Assembly: GCA_038093515.1 (NCBI GenBank)
Contig: JBBPSI010000180.1
Span: forward strand, 1 to 50,186
Length of the DNA stretch: 50,186 nt
Direction of reading: 5' to 3'
DNA from: Butyriboletus loyo
Lineage: Eukaryota > Basidiomycota > Agaricomycetes > Boletales > Boletaceae
A program made the translations under genes and the position numbers. The notes beneath the pieces are model-generated. The model was not told where the DNA came from and searched no databases. It was given only the letters and a program-made list of their open reading frames with translations. Below, piece by piece: positions 33,148-45,049 of the stretch (the stretch's first letter is position 1; every line of letters starts with the position of its first letter).

Positions 33148-36100
33148 ATGGAAGCCAGAACGCTACAAGCTTTTCGTGAGTGTCAGTTGGGGCCCATCGA
33201 TATCCTGCTTGCTGACTCTGAATGGTTGTGGAACAGTGCGCGTGTTGTACACGGTTAACAGCAATCCGCAATATATTTTGGCCAAGTCTTCATCACAAGT
33301 CCCAGCGATCACATGTACCGAGGCCACAGCACAATATGCTATGAACGAACCCGTCTATGCACGAACCCCACTCAAGGCATGCCTTGCGGTGGTCTGTGAT
33401 TCCAGGTGAGTGCTGACTCTAATGCCGCCCTTTCCACCAGGAGGTTTCTCACACTACGGCAGTCCTGAACTCCTGCAGGACCCCATACGAGACTACTCTC
33501 TCTATGTCCTCGATCCACTGGAAGCAGAGCCCCTACCTACGGGTCTGGCACACGTATCTCAGGATAACCGCTCACCTCGCGGTGTGGCGGTTGCCCTTGG
33601 ACTCATGTCTTGGGCTCTTGAGTCGAATGATTCGACGAATGTATTTGTCACTGGTACGATCATCCCGCATGCCTCACCGGCGCTGGAAGTTGTTTTCGCA
33701 CTTCGAGAGGTGGGTTTTATTTTTTTCCATGTTTCGCCGTAGCTTTGTCTTGACTGGTCTGTCTTTTTTCACGAATGCTCATGTCATTTTTTCACTCGTA
33801 ACAGACCAAGCGCATGCTCAAACCTATATTCCACTCGTACTCTTCATTGGGCTCTGTATCTGCGCATGGCCCATCTCTACTTCCGAATCCTCCTCACCCT
33901 CCCCACGCTGCTGGAATGAGCTGGTTATCCACTTCTCAGGGACAGCGAACTCTGACCTGTTCAGCCGACTTTCCAGAGCTATACATAGGCCCCCCACGAC
34001 GTGCGCGTGGTCGTCCCGAAGGGTCGATCTCTTCGAAGTTAAAAGTTACACCGCAAGTCCGCGCCTCTTCCCTCCCTGGTAATACAGATCTCTGCGCAAA
34101 CTCGGGCTAATCGCTGACGGGATCAATGACGCAGGGGCGAGCTCGTCGAAAGCAGTAGAGACTCAACCTGAATCCAAGCAGGAAGTGGGGGGAAAGTCCA
34201 AGCAAAAGACTAAATCCAGGCCTCCGCGAGCTCCACCTAAATCCTCGCCATTTATCTGTGCACCGTTGACGCGCCACACACCGACGGGGGGGCTAGAAGG
34301 TGATGCAGGTGGAATACTTGCTTCCTACCAACGATCTCACCCGTTGAGTCAAAACCAAACTCAAGCACACGCTCAACTTCATCCCCAAGCTCGACCATAT
34401 TTGCATCCGACACATAATCCACTGCTGGGATTACTATCCGCAATCACATCTACTTCCTCCGGCAACACGGCAACGAACACTACCCCTGAGCAGCAAGCGG
34501 CACTCCTATCAGCTCTGCAAGGATTGCTTGCCACTAATCCTCATTTGCTACAGCTCGCGGCGACAAACATAGGGTTTTCCGCAAGTGGCGGGGAACAGGC
34601 TATCGAAAACAAACCAATGCACGAGGAAAGCAGTGCGGGTGATGAGCATGAGGACGGAGACTCAGATATCGTCATTCTTGACACTTCGACCATTGACACT
34701 GCCGCATTCTGCAAACCAAGCACTTGGCAGCTCGCCGCAAGTGACCACGATACATCACTAGCAACTGATCTAGAATCTCCGATGCCTAGTAGTCAGGGTA
34801 GAGATTCGTCACCTCTGCCTGCGAGCACGCCACCCTCCGGACAGGACAATGCACCGACATCGTCTCAAACGTCAACGCCGTCAGTAACTCCTGAAGCGAA
34901 GACACCGACTTCGAAGAGACCTATGGAAGAGGGAAACGTAACCGCCTCGCATCCCTCAGATATGCCATCAACGCCCACCCCATCCAGAACGCGTAAACGA
35001 AAACTGGGTGAATATATTCAGGGTCAAGCTCACCTGTCCACGCCAATGACCTCTGCTTCCCCCTCGCCTTCTGTGACGCGCACATCTAGTTCAGGAAGAG
35101 GCTTGACTGCGAGAGCACGAGTCCTGTCTTCGCCGACGGGTGGGAAGAACTCGGCGCGACTTCCTTCTATGCTAGGCTCCATGCGTACCATGGTAACCCC
35201 GAGTTCCCGTCTATGGAACAGTTCTTTGGGCTCTCCGACGTATGGCCACCCAGCTTTTTCGACTACCACCAAGAGTGAAAATCAGTCAATTACGCTTGCT
35301 TCCGGTCCATCGAAGTGGAAGCCAGACCATCCAGGAATCACAGACGCACCCTCGGATGGCATCGCGCCAGATACAACCTCACTGAAACGGAGACGTACTC
35401 TCAACGAGTTCATGGCAGAATGTGAAGCACGCAAGAACGCAAAAGTCCGAAAGCGGTCATCTTCGGGACGCAAGTTAGGTACGTGTTGGGTCTTATACTT
35501 CCTCTTTTGTTGGCTTGGTCCTTCCACTCATGGCATCTCATGTTTTCAGAGGCAGACATATCCGCGAATGTGTCACAAGCGGCTCCATCACGACCTGCCA
35601 AGTTGGTATCAACGAGGCATGCCCAGTCATCCCCTCCTCGTCTCCTATTCAGGTCTGATTCAATGGCTTCCTGGCTGCCCGCTTCGGGCGGGGCCGTCTC
35701 CAACCCTGCCTTGTCCATTACTACGTTAGCGTCTACGTTCACTTCAACAGCGGCTCCGACGAAGAATCCCCTCAAAAACTTTGTCCTGCCTGCGTGGGCT
35801 CGTACTGGTACCGCTATGCTTCCACGGCTGTCCGAGGAAGTATTGGCCCGCCAGCGTGCTGAGCGAGAAGCCAAGAGGGCACAAGTATCATCGAGGCGGC
35901 GGGAAGCTGCGAAAGCGAAACGCAAACGACTTCATGATGCGGAACGGCCTTCCTCTGACGAGGACGAGGACGATACAATTGTCGCGAATGATGGAAATCT
36001 ACGGTTACTGCACCCATCGTCGAGTGCTGTGCGAAGCACTCCCTTACTTCCACCTCCGCTGCCCTCTCTCCCCGTATTCGCTTCTGATGCGGTAGAGCCC

Positions 36101-37561
36101 ATTCCGTCGTCCCCGCCCCGGTCGCACCGCCAGCTCGCCGTTCCGAGCACACCACCAAGGAAACCTACCTCTTCAGGATCAGTGCCATATTGTACGCCTG
36201 GCAAGTCTGGCTCTTGCTCGCTATTCACGCCATCCGGCCAAGACCCGGGGTTATTGTTCACCCCAAGCACCCCCAGCGTCACCCGATCTCTGACCCAAGT
36301 TACGTTCACCCCGCGTTCCCCTACCGTGCTTTACCATTCAGGTACGAAGGCATCGCCCCGGGGGAGCGTGCCGCAAGCACCACGGACACCGAGGCGCAAT
36401 AGCGGAAATCATCAGACGCCTCGGAGCTTCCGCACTGGTAAAAACCCAAAGTTCGTGTCGCCGAGCTTGGCTGTTCGTACGCCGCAGACACAGACGGGAA
36501 TGGGAACGAGGGCGTTTTTGCTGCCGCCACCTTCACCCTGTGCCCAGCGAACGCAAAAACAAGTGCATCCCAATGCGTCAACAGGTTCGACTCCAATCGT
36601 TCCCGAGGATTCTGGGATCACAAAGCGGGAATCTCCATTGGACAAGTTGGGCGTCGAACCAGACAAGGGTCGTGGGGAAGAAGATATGCTCCGTTGCGAA
36701 CCGGACAACGCGCTCCTTGGGAAGGACACGCCAATTCCTCCGGCACAGTGGAGGCCCATTCGCCCAACCGTAGACGACGGTCGGGAAACAGGTGAGCTGC
36801 ACGACATTACCCCCAACGGTGACGCGCCACACGCGGAAGAGGGATATGCCTCCAGTCCCCTGCCACCTTCCTCACCTCTCCCAGCCAGCGCGTTCTCGAG
36901 TCCCACAAAGTACCACGACAGCGCTTTCAACACTTCACCCATAAACAACCTCGTTTTGCCCGACTCTGACATTCTTCTACCTTCTGCAAGCGACTCGGAT
37001 GGACCCCGGGGGATAGTTGACGCGACTTGGCTCTCTGATGATGCACGTGCGGCCTCGTGGCTCACCGAGACCGAAGCGTGGTTGACCGACACGGAAGGCG
37101 GACCACGCCTGACCGACTCGGATGCTGCCTGGTTGTCCGATTCAGACGCCGTCTTTGAGGACATGTCGTCGTCGCTTCCGCCGTCCGCTGCTTCAAACTG
37201 GCTCTCTGACGACGCAGACGTCGATGTTGATACTGACGGCGAACTTGGAGCGATGGAGGGTCGGGACGGTGGATTCGATGCTGATGCGTTTGAATGGGCA
37301 TTTGCGGCCCTCGTGGAGCATGGTGGTCCAGGGGGACGGGGTGCAGCCAACAACTCGAAGGATGGGGCTGAGGCTGGTGCCAGTAGCGCCACGCACAGCG
37401 CGAGGGTGGAATCTGAATTTTGGGAATCGATGCAACCACTTTTGGGAGCGAACGCGATCAAGGACGTGGGCGTGGTGTCTGGGCCTGTGGGGAGTGTGGG
37501 TGACCCCAGGCCCGTGGCGCAAGACATTCAAGCGTTGTTTGATGGTTTGGTTGGGACGTGA
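33148..37561 (+). CDS. SPT21: Ams2/SPT21-type transcriptional regulator of histone genes
   Basis: Large, mostly disordered nuclear protein of about 1357 residues. Six exons (33148-33175, 33237-33405, 33463-33709, 33805-34078, 34135-35478, 35550-37561) are phase-consistent. The N-terminal 120 residues match the Spt21/Ams2 domain: LRVLYTVNSNPQYILAKSSS, TPLKACLAVVC, SSPEL and DYSLYVLDPLE, then GVAVALGLMSWAL and ALEVVFALRE. After that come Ser/Pro-rich segments, an SLKRRRTLNEFMAECEARKN helix (about 35380), a basic RQRAEREAKRAQVSSRRREA helix with KRKR (about 35850), and many TP/SP sites. Near the C terminus is an unusual run of WL[ST]D-type repeats. I do not see a GATA zinc finger, so it resembles yeast Spt21 more than Ams2. 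Function in histone gene activation is from family knowledge. Confidence 0.75.
37024..37225 (+). repeat. WLSD/WLTD acidic repeat array inside SPT21
   Basis: In about 65 residues the frame encodes TWLSDDA, SWLTETE, AWLTDTE, RLTDSD, AWLSDSD and NWLSDDA. It is a degenerate six- to twelve-residue repeat with Trp-Leu followed by acidic residues, reminiscent of activation or short linear interaction motifs. Confidence 0.75.
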
Positions 37562-38262
37562 TATATGGACGACGAGTATCGATGTAGTATGTATGTACGT
37601 CTAGTCTGTCGTCGAGGAAGTCAGCTGTGGTAGTAGTAACTTTGTGCACACTAGACCACCTCGACGAGATTTCTTCAAGAGATTCATGCGAGTCTGATAC
37701 ATTGAAAAATTTCAGAGTGAAATCGGTCCACGAGTTGGGATAGAGTGCTTCAACATCGGTGGCGAGCAAAGCTGGTGTTTCAGTGTCTTTGGGGGGATTG
37801 TTGAAGTCCAACACTGAAGCTGAGTACTCATTACAAGGGTGGTGACATTACTGAGAGAGCCCGCCCGTGTCATCGTCCGAACAATGGCCGTTCTTCAAGA
37901 GTAATCTATCCTCACCGTGCTTCCGTTCCCGAACCGCCATGTCAACAAGCGATCTCAACGTCAGACAGCTCGGAGGTCAAGAATCAAAAAGTCTGCAGTC
38001 CGACAAACGCGGCAAAAACGAGACGTGCATGTCGATGATATCGTAACAAGTGGATCCGAGGGATATAACACAGCAGAGAGCATCGAACGAAAAATACCAG
38101 GAATATTAATGACAGACCAGGATTCAGATAGGATCAACCCCGCGCACGCGCCGCATGGTCGGTTTTGAACGCAAAGAAAAAGAAAAGAAGAGGAGGAAAA
38201 GGATTACAATCAGATGCACATGTCGCCCTGGCCCCACCCACCCACACCTGCCCCTACGCAAC
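37562..38262. other. Convergent intergenic region between SPT21 and SPA2
   Basis: Holds the 3' ends of two convergent genes. A minus-strand frame (37458-37814) reads FTLKFFNVSDSHESLEEISSRW, with a possible upstream exon MAVRERKHG near 37940. No family is recognised and it overlaps the SPT21 tail, so I do not call a gene. Confidence 0.35.
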
Positions 38263-41200
38263 TTACCGCTCCCCCAGCTTCATCAACCCCTTCATCGCAT
38301 TCGCCACCGCAAAACTCGACTTGGCCATGATCTGCCTCGACTCTTTCGTCACCTCCGGCAACGCCTGCACGTCCTCGAGCTTCTTGGCATGCTCAGAAAG
38401 CTGCTCCAGAATATCGGCGCCTTGTTGTGCAGACGCCGGAGGTAGATTGCCGCTGCAGACGGCAACGATGCTGGTCACGATCGTGATGATCTGCGTCAGG
38501 TTCTCGTTCAGCGTCGGCGCTGGTATCGGCGTGCGTACGCCAGACAGTACACTCTGGATGGCATAGACGATGGATTCGGTCTGGGCTTCCAGATAGGGCT
38601 GTTCACGGTTAAAAGGGGGCACGTCAGTAGCAGCCCCGAACTACAAACGGAAGCCCACCTTGAGTTCAGACCATGCATCTTCGGACGGTGCAGAGTCGTC
38701 ACTAATGACGCCACTTCCGGGAACGGGTGACTTGTCGAATATAGGAGGAGGCGAGTTCGTACTAGAACTCGATGGCTCAGACGACGACGCTCCTCTTCGA
38801 TCCATGAATCGAGCAGCCGGGGATTCCCCTTCTCTACGCCTTGAGATTGAGCTCGCAGCAGACAACGCGCGCTCGTGTCCAGACCGCAGCTCTTCGATGG
38901 AACGATGGGACAGCGGAGGCTGTGAAGCTAGCGGAGGGATCGAAAATTCTTCCTGTTCAGCTCGAGTAGCCTTTCGAATGCAGACGATCCTAGAGATCTC
39001 TGTGATGGTCGCAGAGACATGGCTCGCAGCAGCATCGAGGAGACTGACGGGAGACATCCCAGAGCTCATGGCGTGCGTTTTGGTTGCGACCACGAGGTTC
39101 GAAAGGGTTGCTTCGAGACGTTCACGAAGAGAGCGGAGATGATCAATGCCGATGTTGGCAGGTGTAGGTTGTGATTCGTATGCTCGAACGTCTTCGATGA
39201 TCGCGGAGGTAGAGTTTACAACCGCTTTCATTGGCATGAGGACGCGCGTTGGGGCATTTGACCGTCCTGCTGCCAAAAGACTATCGATTCCTGATACAAA
39301 GGCAGTGACGTGTATGTCAACTAGTCCACCGTCCGAAGCCATAGGCATCTGATCGTCCATCTTGGGAGCTTGCGTATGCAGCTGAGAAGTGGCTATGAGG
39401 AAAAATAAAGGTTCTCGGAATCAGCACAGATAAGATACAGAAAAATGACTTACCTTTAACACTTCTCAGTTCAGTCTTTGCCAGCTCGTACTTGCGTTTG
39501 TATTCTTTAAGCTGATTATCTAAATCGCGAATGACCGTAAGGTCCGCGTCTTTCGCAGTCATCAACTCGTCGTTCCGGCGGCCCAGATCCGCCAACTCAG
39601 TCATTAAACCCTCCATATCCGAACGAAGCTGTTCGATCATTTCACTATCACCCTATTTAAAGGTTAGACACAGAAGACCATGGTCAACTGGATGGACAGA
39701 CCCGTGACAAACCACCTCCACGCTCCTCCTCGAGGCGCTCGATGCGGTCTCGGAGTATTTGGAGCTCTTCCTCGTCGTTTTGGGCCCGTTTCATCTCCCT
39801 TTCTTTCTCTCTAGCTCGCAGATCACGAAGTTCATCAAGGTCTTTCTGCAGTGCTCTCATTGCAGACCCATGTTCCTCGGCGCGCTACACAGATAGTCAA
39901 CATAGCATGGGGTCCAGTTAGAACCCTAACTTGCCTTGCGGAAACCATCGATTTCTTCTTCCAATAGTTTGATTCGCTGTTGGCTTTCGCGCAATTCCTT
40001 TTCTCGTTGTTCTGCATTTTCAAGGTCATGCTCCAGTATCGCGATCCTGCCTTGCATCGTCGCGATCTTGAATTCATACTCGCGTCTCAGCCGCTCGTGA
40101 TCCTCTCCGCCCACGCTAACTCGACCCCCCATGTTTCTCATGGCACCAGCCGACCGATCAGATGTCACAGAAGCCCGTCCAAGCGAGACCTTCTCAAAGT
40201 AATCGTCCCCACTTCTTTCCCCGGCTCCTTCCTCATCGTCTAGGACATCTCTTGACACTTGACTCCTTAGTCGCGCGCCTAGTGCGTTCAACCCACCCAG
40301 AGAGGGACCCTCGTGTTCCTCATCAATCCCACCGTAGGCATCCCCATCTCCGTCTCTGCCACGATCACCAACGGTCATGACCGAACTGTCTCGCGCCTCT
40401 TCGCGCCCATAAGGTACCTCGATGTCCTCCTCCGCAATCGTGCTCTTGTTCGGGATGACCATACCACTCGTTGCAGTCGCACTCTGAGCGTTTGTTGTTC
40501 CAGTAGAGTCGCTATGGATGCTAGTCGACGCACTCGGCCGGCGACCAAAGTCTGGAATTGGCCCATGTGCAATATCTTGGGACGACTTCTTTCGAGAGCC
40601 GAAGCCATATGGACTGGCGTCTGATCCGTAGGCGTCGTCGCTACGTCTAGGTGGTACTTCATCGTCGCTAGGTCGGTATCTCCCGAATGCGTCTTCCGAA
40701 GGGCGCCGGCCCGCCGGATGAGATCCATATCCATTATCCATCCCTCTATCTTCAGAGATACGTGCTACCCGAGAAACCGGAGGGAGGGTAGGAGCATCCA
40801 AGCGAGGTGAAGCGTGGAATTCTGGTGAAGGTATATCATCATAAGCTGATCCCGGAGAGCCGACAGGAGCTGTCCCGACTTCGTTCTGTCAAACGAGGAT
40901 TTGGCAAATCAGAATAGCGATGTGAGCTGGAAACCCCACCGACCTCCTCTTTGAACTCGGGGTAACGTCTCGATAGCTCGAAGTAAACATCAGAGGATAG
41001 ATCTTCAAATCGAGGGCTTGGAAGTGTTGCGAGCTTCTGTCGGGCCTGGTTCCTCTTTGGATGAAACTCGTCGCGTGGAGGTAGACAGGGTACTGGGTTC
41101 GAGAATGGATGGGCGCTGTAAGATCATAGCATCCACCAATGACACGCACTTTCGTTCTCTGGTGTGTTTATCTTCCGACGAATGAGCTCGTCGTATACAT

Positions 41201-41533
41201 CAGTGGACAGCTCTTGGAACTGTTGCTTCGTGAGCCGGGTGAGCTTTTGCCGCGCAGTAGAGCGAGAATTTGGCGGTGCTGCAATTTCGGTGTGAGTTTC
41301 CGGGGGCCAATGCATGTCGGTGATTCGTACGGACATTTAGCAAGGTATGCTACAAGATATTGCTGTAGCTCGTTGTAATGGGTCCTCGCAATAACCTTGG
41401 AATCGAACGAGGGTATCGCTGGCACGGATCCCTGATCTTTCAATGGACGGTACGATTCCGTACGGTAGTTGGAAATTCCAGAGAAGGTGGTCGGCGTGGG
41501 CGACGATGCCCTCGACGACTGGTTTCGTTTCAT
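38263..41533 (-). CDS. SPA2: SPA2-type polarisome scaffold
   Basis: Scaffold of the polarisome at hyphal tips, binding MAPK components and actin regulators. About eight exons and roughly 960 residues. Near the N terminus are the two Spa2 homology (GIT-SHD) repeats: ARQKLTRLTKQQFQELSTDVYDEL and ARQKLATLPSPRFEDLSSDVYFEL, the second followed by YPEFKEE. Next is a disordered Ser/Arg/Gly-rich region (40250-40880). Coiled coils span about 39330-40130 (RLRREYEFKIATMQGRI, DSEMIEQLRSDMEGLM, LKEYKRKYELAKTEL). The conserved C-terminal helical domain runs about 38263-39330 (SAIIEDVRAYE, YLEAQTESIVYAIQSVL, SSFAVANAMKGL). The intron after GFRK (about 39937) has the donor GCAAGT, a textbook GC-AG boundary. 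The first ATG is 41533 (MKRNQSSRAS). It lies head to head with the flavin monooxygenase relic. Confidence 0.9.
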
Positions 41534-41599
41534 GGTTGGATGTTGTCGAGGAGGAGGATTGAGCTCGCCACTGCCCCATGTGTTGTTCGCGCAGCCGAG

Positions 41600-42815
41600 C
41601 CTAGTCGCCACGAGGCTACCGCGCGAGCCGTTCTGCACGTGACGCGTAAGCAGTATGACGGCACTTGGTACTTTGGCTGCTTTGAGACGAGGATGGAAAG
41701 GTTTCCCAATCCGATTCGAGAAGCGTGGAAGGGGCGACTGCGGTTGCAGGAGGTCAATGTCCTCGATCTGAGGACCGGGACCAAGGACGTGTCGGATTAC
41801 GCTCGCATCGTCTTGTGCACTGGGATCCGTGTTCCACCAACTTTTGTAACCACTGTAGGGATACAGTCAAGCTCTCATTCCTGAGACCTCCGTGGTACAA
41901 GCTGGCTTGACTCTTCCGTGGGCGAGTCGCACACTCGGCCGAGTCCGCGTCACACGTCGATCGAATTCTGAATTTCTGAACGAGGACTCGAGTGAATCCA
42001 GATTACTCAGTTGTTGTGGTCGGAGAAGGCAAGTTTGCGCAGGAGTGAGTAGAGTGGTCAGTTTCGCACTGTCGTAGATCTAACAAGCAGTCGCTCGGCA
42101 TTTCCTCCCAGTTAGTTGGCTCGTCACGGCATCAGAGTGACTGTCGTTTTTTAAATGGCGGACGCTGTATTGGCGTACCCAATCCAGCTCCCGGACTGGA
42201 TCTGGAAGAGCAGGTATGTCTAAAGTGTCATTAGCCCACACACGTTGTTCATCGACTTCCAGGTGTCTTGGGGTATTCTCGCCACACATTGAGCTACGAA
42301 CCCGTCTGGAGTAAGTTAGACTGCAGTGGAATAATTATTGATCCGATCAGCTACGCACACCACCGCGTTCGGCAGCATTATCACACACAGGTTTCTGAAA
42401 CTTTTTAGCATGGAGTTTTGTATGTGGTTTGTCAGTACATTTCATTGGCATCACGATAACGACATGCAACTCAAAGTGCTGAAGATTCGCCTCTACGGCA
42501 CGTACACTCATTGTTCTTGGGGCATTCATACAAGCGACGAGGGAAGGACGATTTCCATGCTCTCGTGAATCGAGGAAAGATTAGGCCCGTCGCTCCAACC
42601 AGGGCAGAGTCTGTTGTGTTGCGGAACGAGCAGACACTTCGGGTGGACGCTGTGATCCTCACCGCTGTGTTTTCTTCGTCCTGGACAAGCATCTTCACCA
42701 GTGGGTTTGGTACATTCAATGCTTATGACTGCCTCAGAGAAAACGGTCGAAGAGCTCGGTATATAAGACACCTTCCTTCACAACCGCAATATAATTCGTT
42801 GAGGACGACGACACA
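41600..42815 (+). pseudogene. Decayed flavin-dependent monooxygenase-like gene
   Basis: Scattered plus-strand pieces follow the order of FMO-like oxidoreductases: ARIVLCTGIRVPP (about 41805), the dinucleotide-binding VVVVGEGKFAQE (about 42010), YPIQLPDWIWKSR (about 42170), and FSPHIELRTRLE (about 42270). ALVNRGKIRPVAPTRAESVVL then AVILTAVFSSSWTSIF (42560-42700) and RHLPSQPQYNSL (about 42770) complete it. The first Rossmann motif is not found and stops separate the pieces. The usual ATGY after the second motif has changed to TAVF. Some breaks could be introns, but not all. Confidence 0.5.
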
Positions 42816-43145
42816 CTGATGCAGTGATACCTACATACTCTCGCGGCATCGTTTCACTCCGTCCGTGTATCCGTACGCACGGCACAATTCCGACCACACG
42901 GCACCAGCGGAGCCGCCGCCCGATCGGGCCGAGGGACCGCGGGAACGCGAACAACGAAGGTTTTAACCACATATAACGAACGGACGAGCAGGAGAGTTGC
43001 GAACGCATAGGACGGAGTGTTACAATATACGTATTCGTGTCGTGGTACGAGGTTAGCTCACACTCTGTTCGAACCTTGCGCAGCAAGAACGTCCGCATAC
43101 GAGACACAACGAATTGGATAGTCAACGTTGCCAACAAACGAGTCG

Positions 43146-44628
43146 TTAGTTAGACGTAGAATAAGTGTAGGCAGTGCTAGCAAAGCCGATTCGTTTGTTC
43201 GTGGTATCATACACGCTGTAGTACCGCTCCCTGAAAAAGTGGACAACATCAGCGTCTACGCTCGCTGTGGACGAAAAAGAAAGAAGAAAAGAAAAGATAG
43301 ATAAAACCAATGATGGACGCACAGGAAGCCGTATCCAAGTATAAAGTCGAGGCCAGTCCCAGAGTCCCTTCCGATGTCGCTGACGATGAGGTAAATCGAC
43401 CTAGAGCTCCCTCCGACGGCAGTGTTGAGCGAACGAGGCCAGATCTGCCCATTACACGTTAGCTCGTACGACCTGTACCCGATATTGAAGTACAACGACT
43501 CCAAGTTGGCATATTGGGCGGTGGAGATCCTGAGCAGGCCGGTGGCAGAATCCGGGGTACCGCCAGTCTTGGACTGGTAATTCTGGAACGCATCTGTAGA
43601 TTGCGACAGAAGACATTAGCGCGCCATGGTCAGGTACTCGGGTTCGAGACGTTACTCACCAGTCGGGATGTATATCAGCGTGGTGCCAGTGTCGACGATA
43701 CCAGCGGTCAACGACAAGATAGTGTCGTTGCCGTATACGATCGATTCCATGTTGATACCCCAGAATCGGGATGCAGGCGAGGTTGTCGTGAGCGCAATAT
43801 ACTCAACAGAGCCAATCGTGACGCTACTATCATAAGCGCCAAACGTAAGCTCTCCGTTGATACCCCTCTCGGACTCGTTGAACGGCACGAAATAAATACC
43901 AAGCACCTCCTCGGATATCGTTCCGAGAGAGAGAAGGTTGTCCACTACCGTAGGGACCGTTTCTGTATTGTTGACCGTACCCACAGTCAGATCAACGGGG
44001 CCTACACCAAGGATACCATCAATGCCAAGGCCAGCGAAACCCCTGGATGTGTTGGCCACGCCAATAGATTGTTGGTCGATCACCAAACGAGGGCCGAGCG
44101 TGACGGTATCAATCCATTCCTCTCCAGAGAAATTCCCAGAGCCGTAGGCTACTGACTATGATCACCGGTAAGCTCGACGCAAACGATACGAGGGCATCAG
44201 AAACGTACAACAGTATTTCCGGTGTCACGACTGCTGCTAGTTGGAGTGTACGACTTATTTGTTCCCACGAACGTGTTGGAGCTTCCGGTATCAATCACAA
44301 GCGTGTCTGTGATCAGTCAGTTTCTGCATCTACAATGGCGGCAGATCCCCGTACAGTTTGTTGCCGGAGTACCAACTCCAACCTGAGCAGTGTACGACAT
44401 TACGGCGTTTGTGACGCTGACGGACCCGCTGCGTTTGCCAAGCTGGGTAGCCTTTTTCATGGCCTGGGCACGAGCGCGGTCCACGTCAATAAAGCTCATG
44501 TCGCCAAGTGCATTGATCTTCCTCGCAAGGCTAATGGTGGCCTTGCCGCGACTATGACTGGCAGGACTCGCATCCACGGCGGACAACATGATAAGTATCA
44601 GAGAAAGGTGTGTTTTAGAAAGGAACAT
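43146..44628 (-). CDS. Secreted pepsin-type aspartic protease, copy D
   Basis: Same signal peptide as copy C (MFLSKTHLSLILIMLSAVDA) and the same five-exon plan on the opposite strand. Catalytic motifs are DTGSSNTF and DTGTTLIY, flap YGSGNFSGEEW. It keeps the SERGINGEL insertion of copy C. The tail ends STAYTYSTSN. It carries one cysteine (ELTCNGQ), which C replaces with Ala; A, B and C have none. Exon 1 and upstream are nearly identical to C, but exons 3 to 5 have diverged more, so substrate preference may differ. The promoter core is at 44691-44710. No disruption seen. Confidence 0.9.
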
Positions 44629-45011
44629 GATGGTTTTACAGCAGGTCTGAAGAACTGGAGGTTGATCGAGGTTCTGGTTGATCCCGTACTTTTAAAGACT
44701 TCACGCTCGGTTGTTCGTATAACTGGAAACGAGGGGCGTGTGATGGTTGTATGGTTTCAAGTGTTTCATTTGGCTCCACTGTCACGTCAAGAAGTAATTA
44801 TTGCTGCAAGAAGGGTCAGAAGGGCCAGAGATGTGACGCGACTCACCAGGGTCATGCCAATACCATCGAGGCCGCGTGTTCCCATACGAACACCGTGACA
44901 GGTTTGTAAGATTGGGCAAGGCCTATAGGCCAGCTCGCTAAAGCTTGTCAAAAAAATGCTACGTGGCGCTGACAACACTCGAGAGACGCCCCTATGGGTT
45001 GACCATTGGCA

Positions 45012-45049
45012 CTTGAAAGCTTGAAAGCTTGAAAGCTTGAAAGCTTGAG
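45012..45049 (+). repeat. 8-base tandem repeat (CTTGAAAG)n
   Basis: Four full CTTGAAAG units plus CTTGAG. The matching site in the copy C upstream region (about 22637-22645) has a single CTTGAG-type unit, so the array expanded after the duplication. Confidence 0.9.

Noticed and set aside
36412..37527. 371-codon minus-strand frame antisense to SPT21
   Set aside because: Shadow of a Ser/Asp/Pro-rich coding sequence, with no domain and no splice logic.
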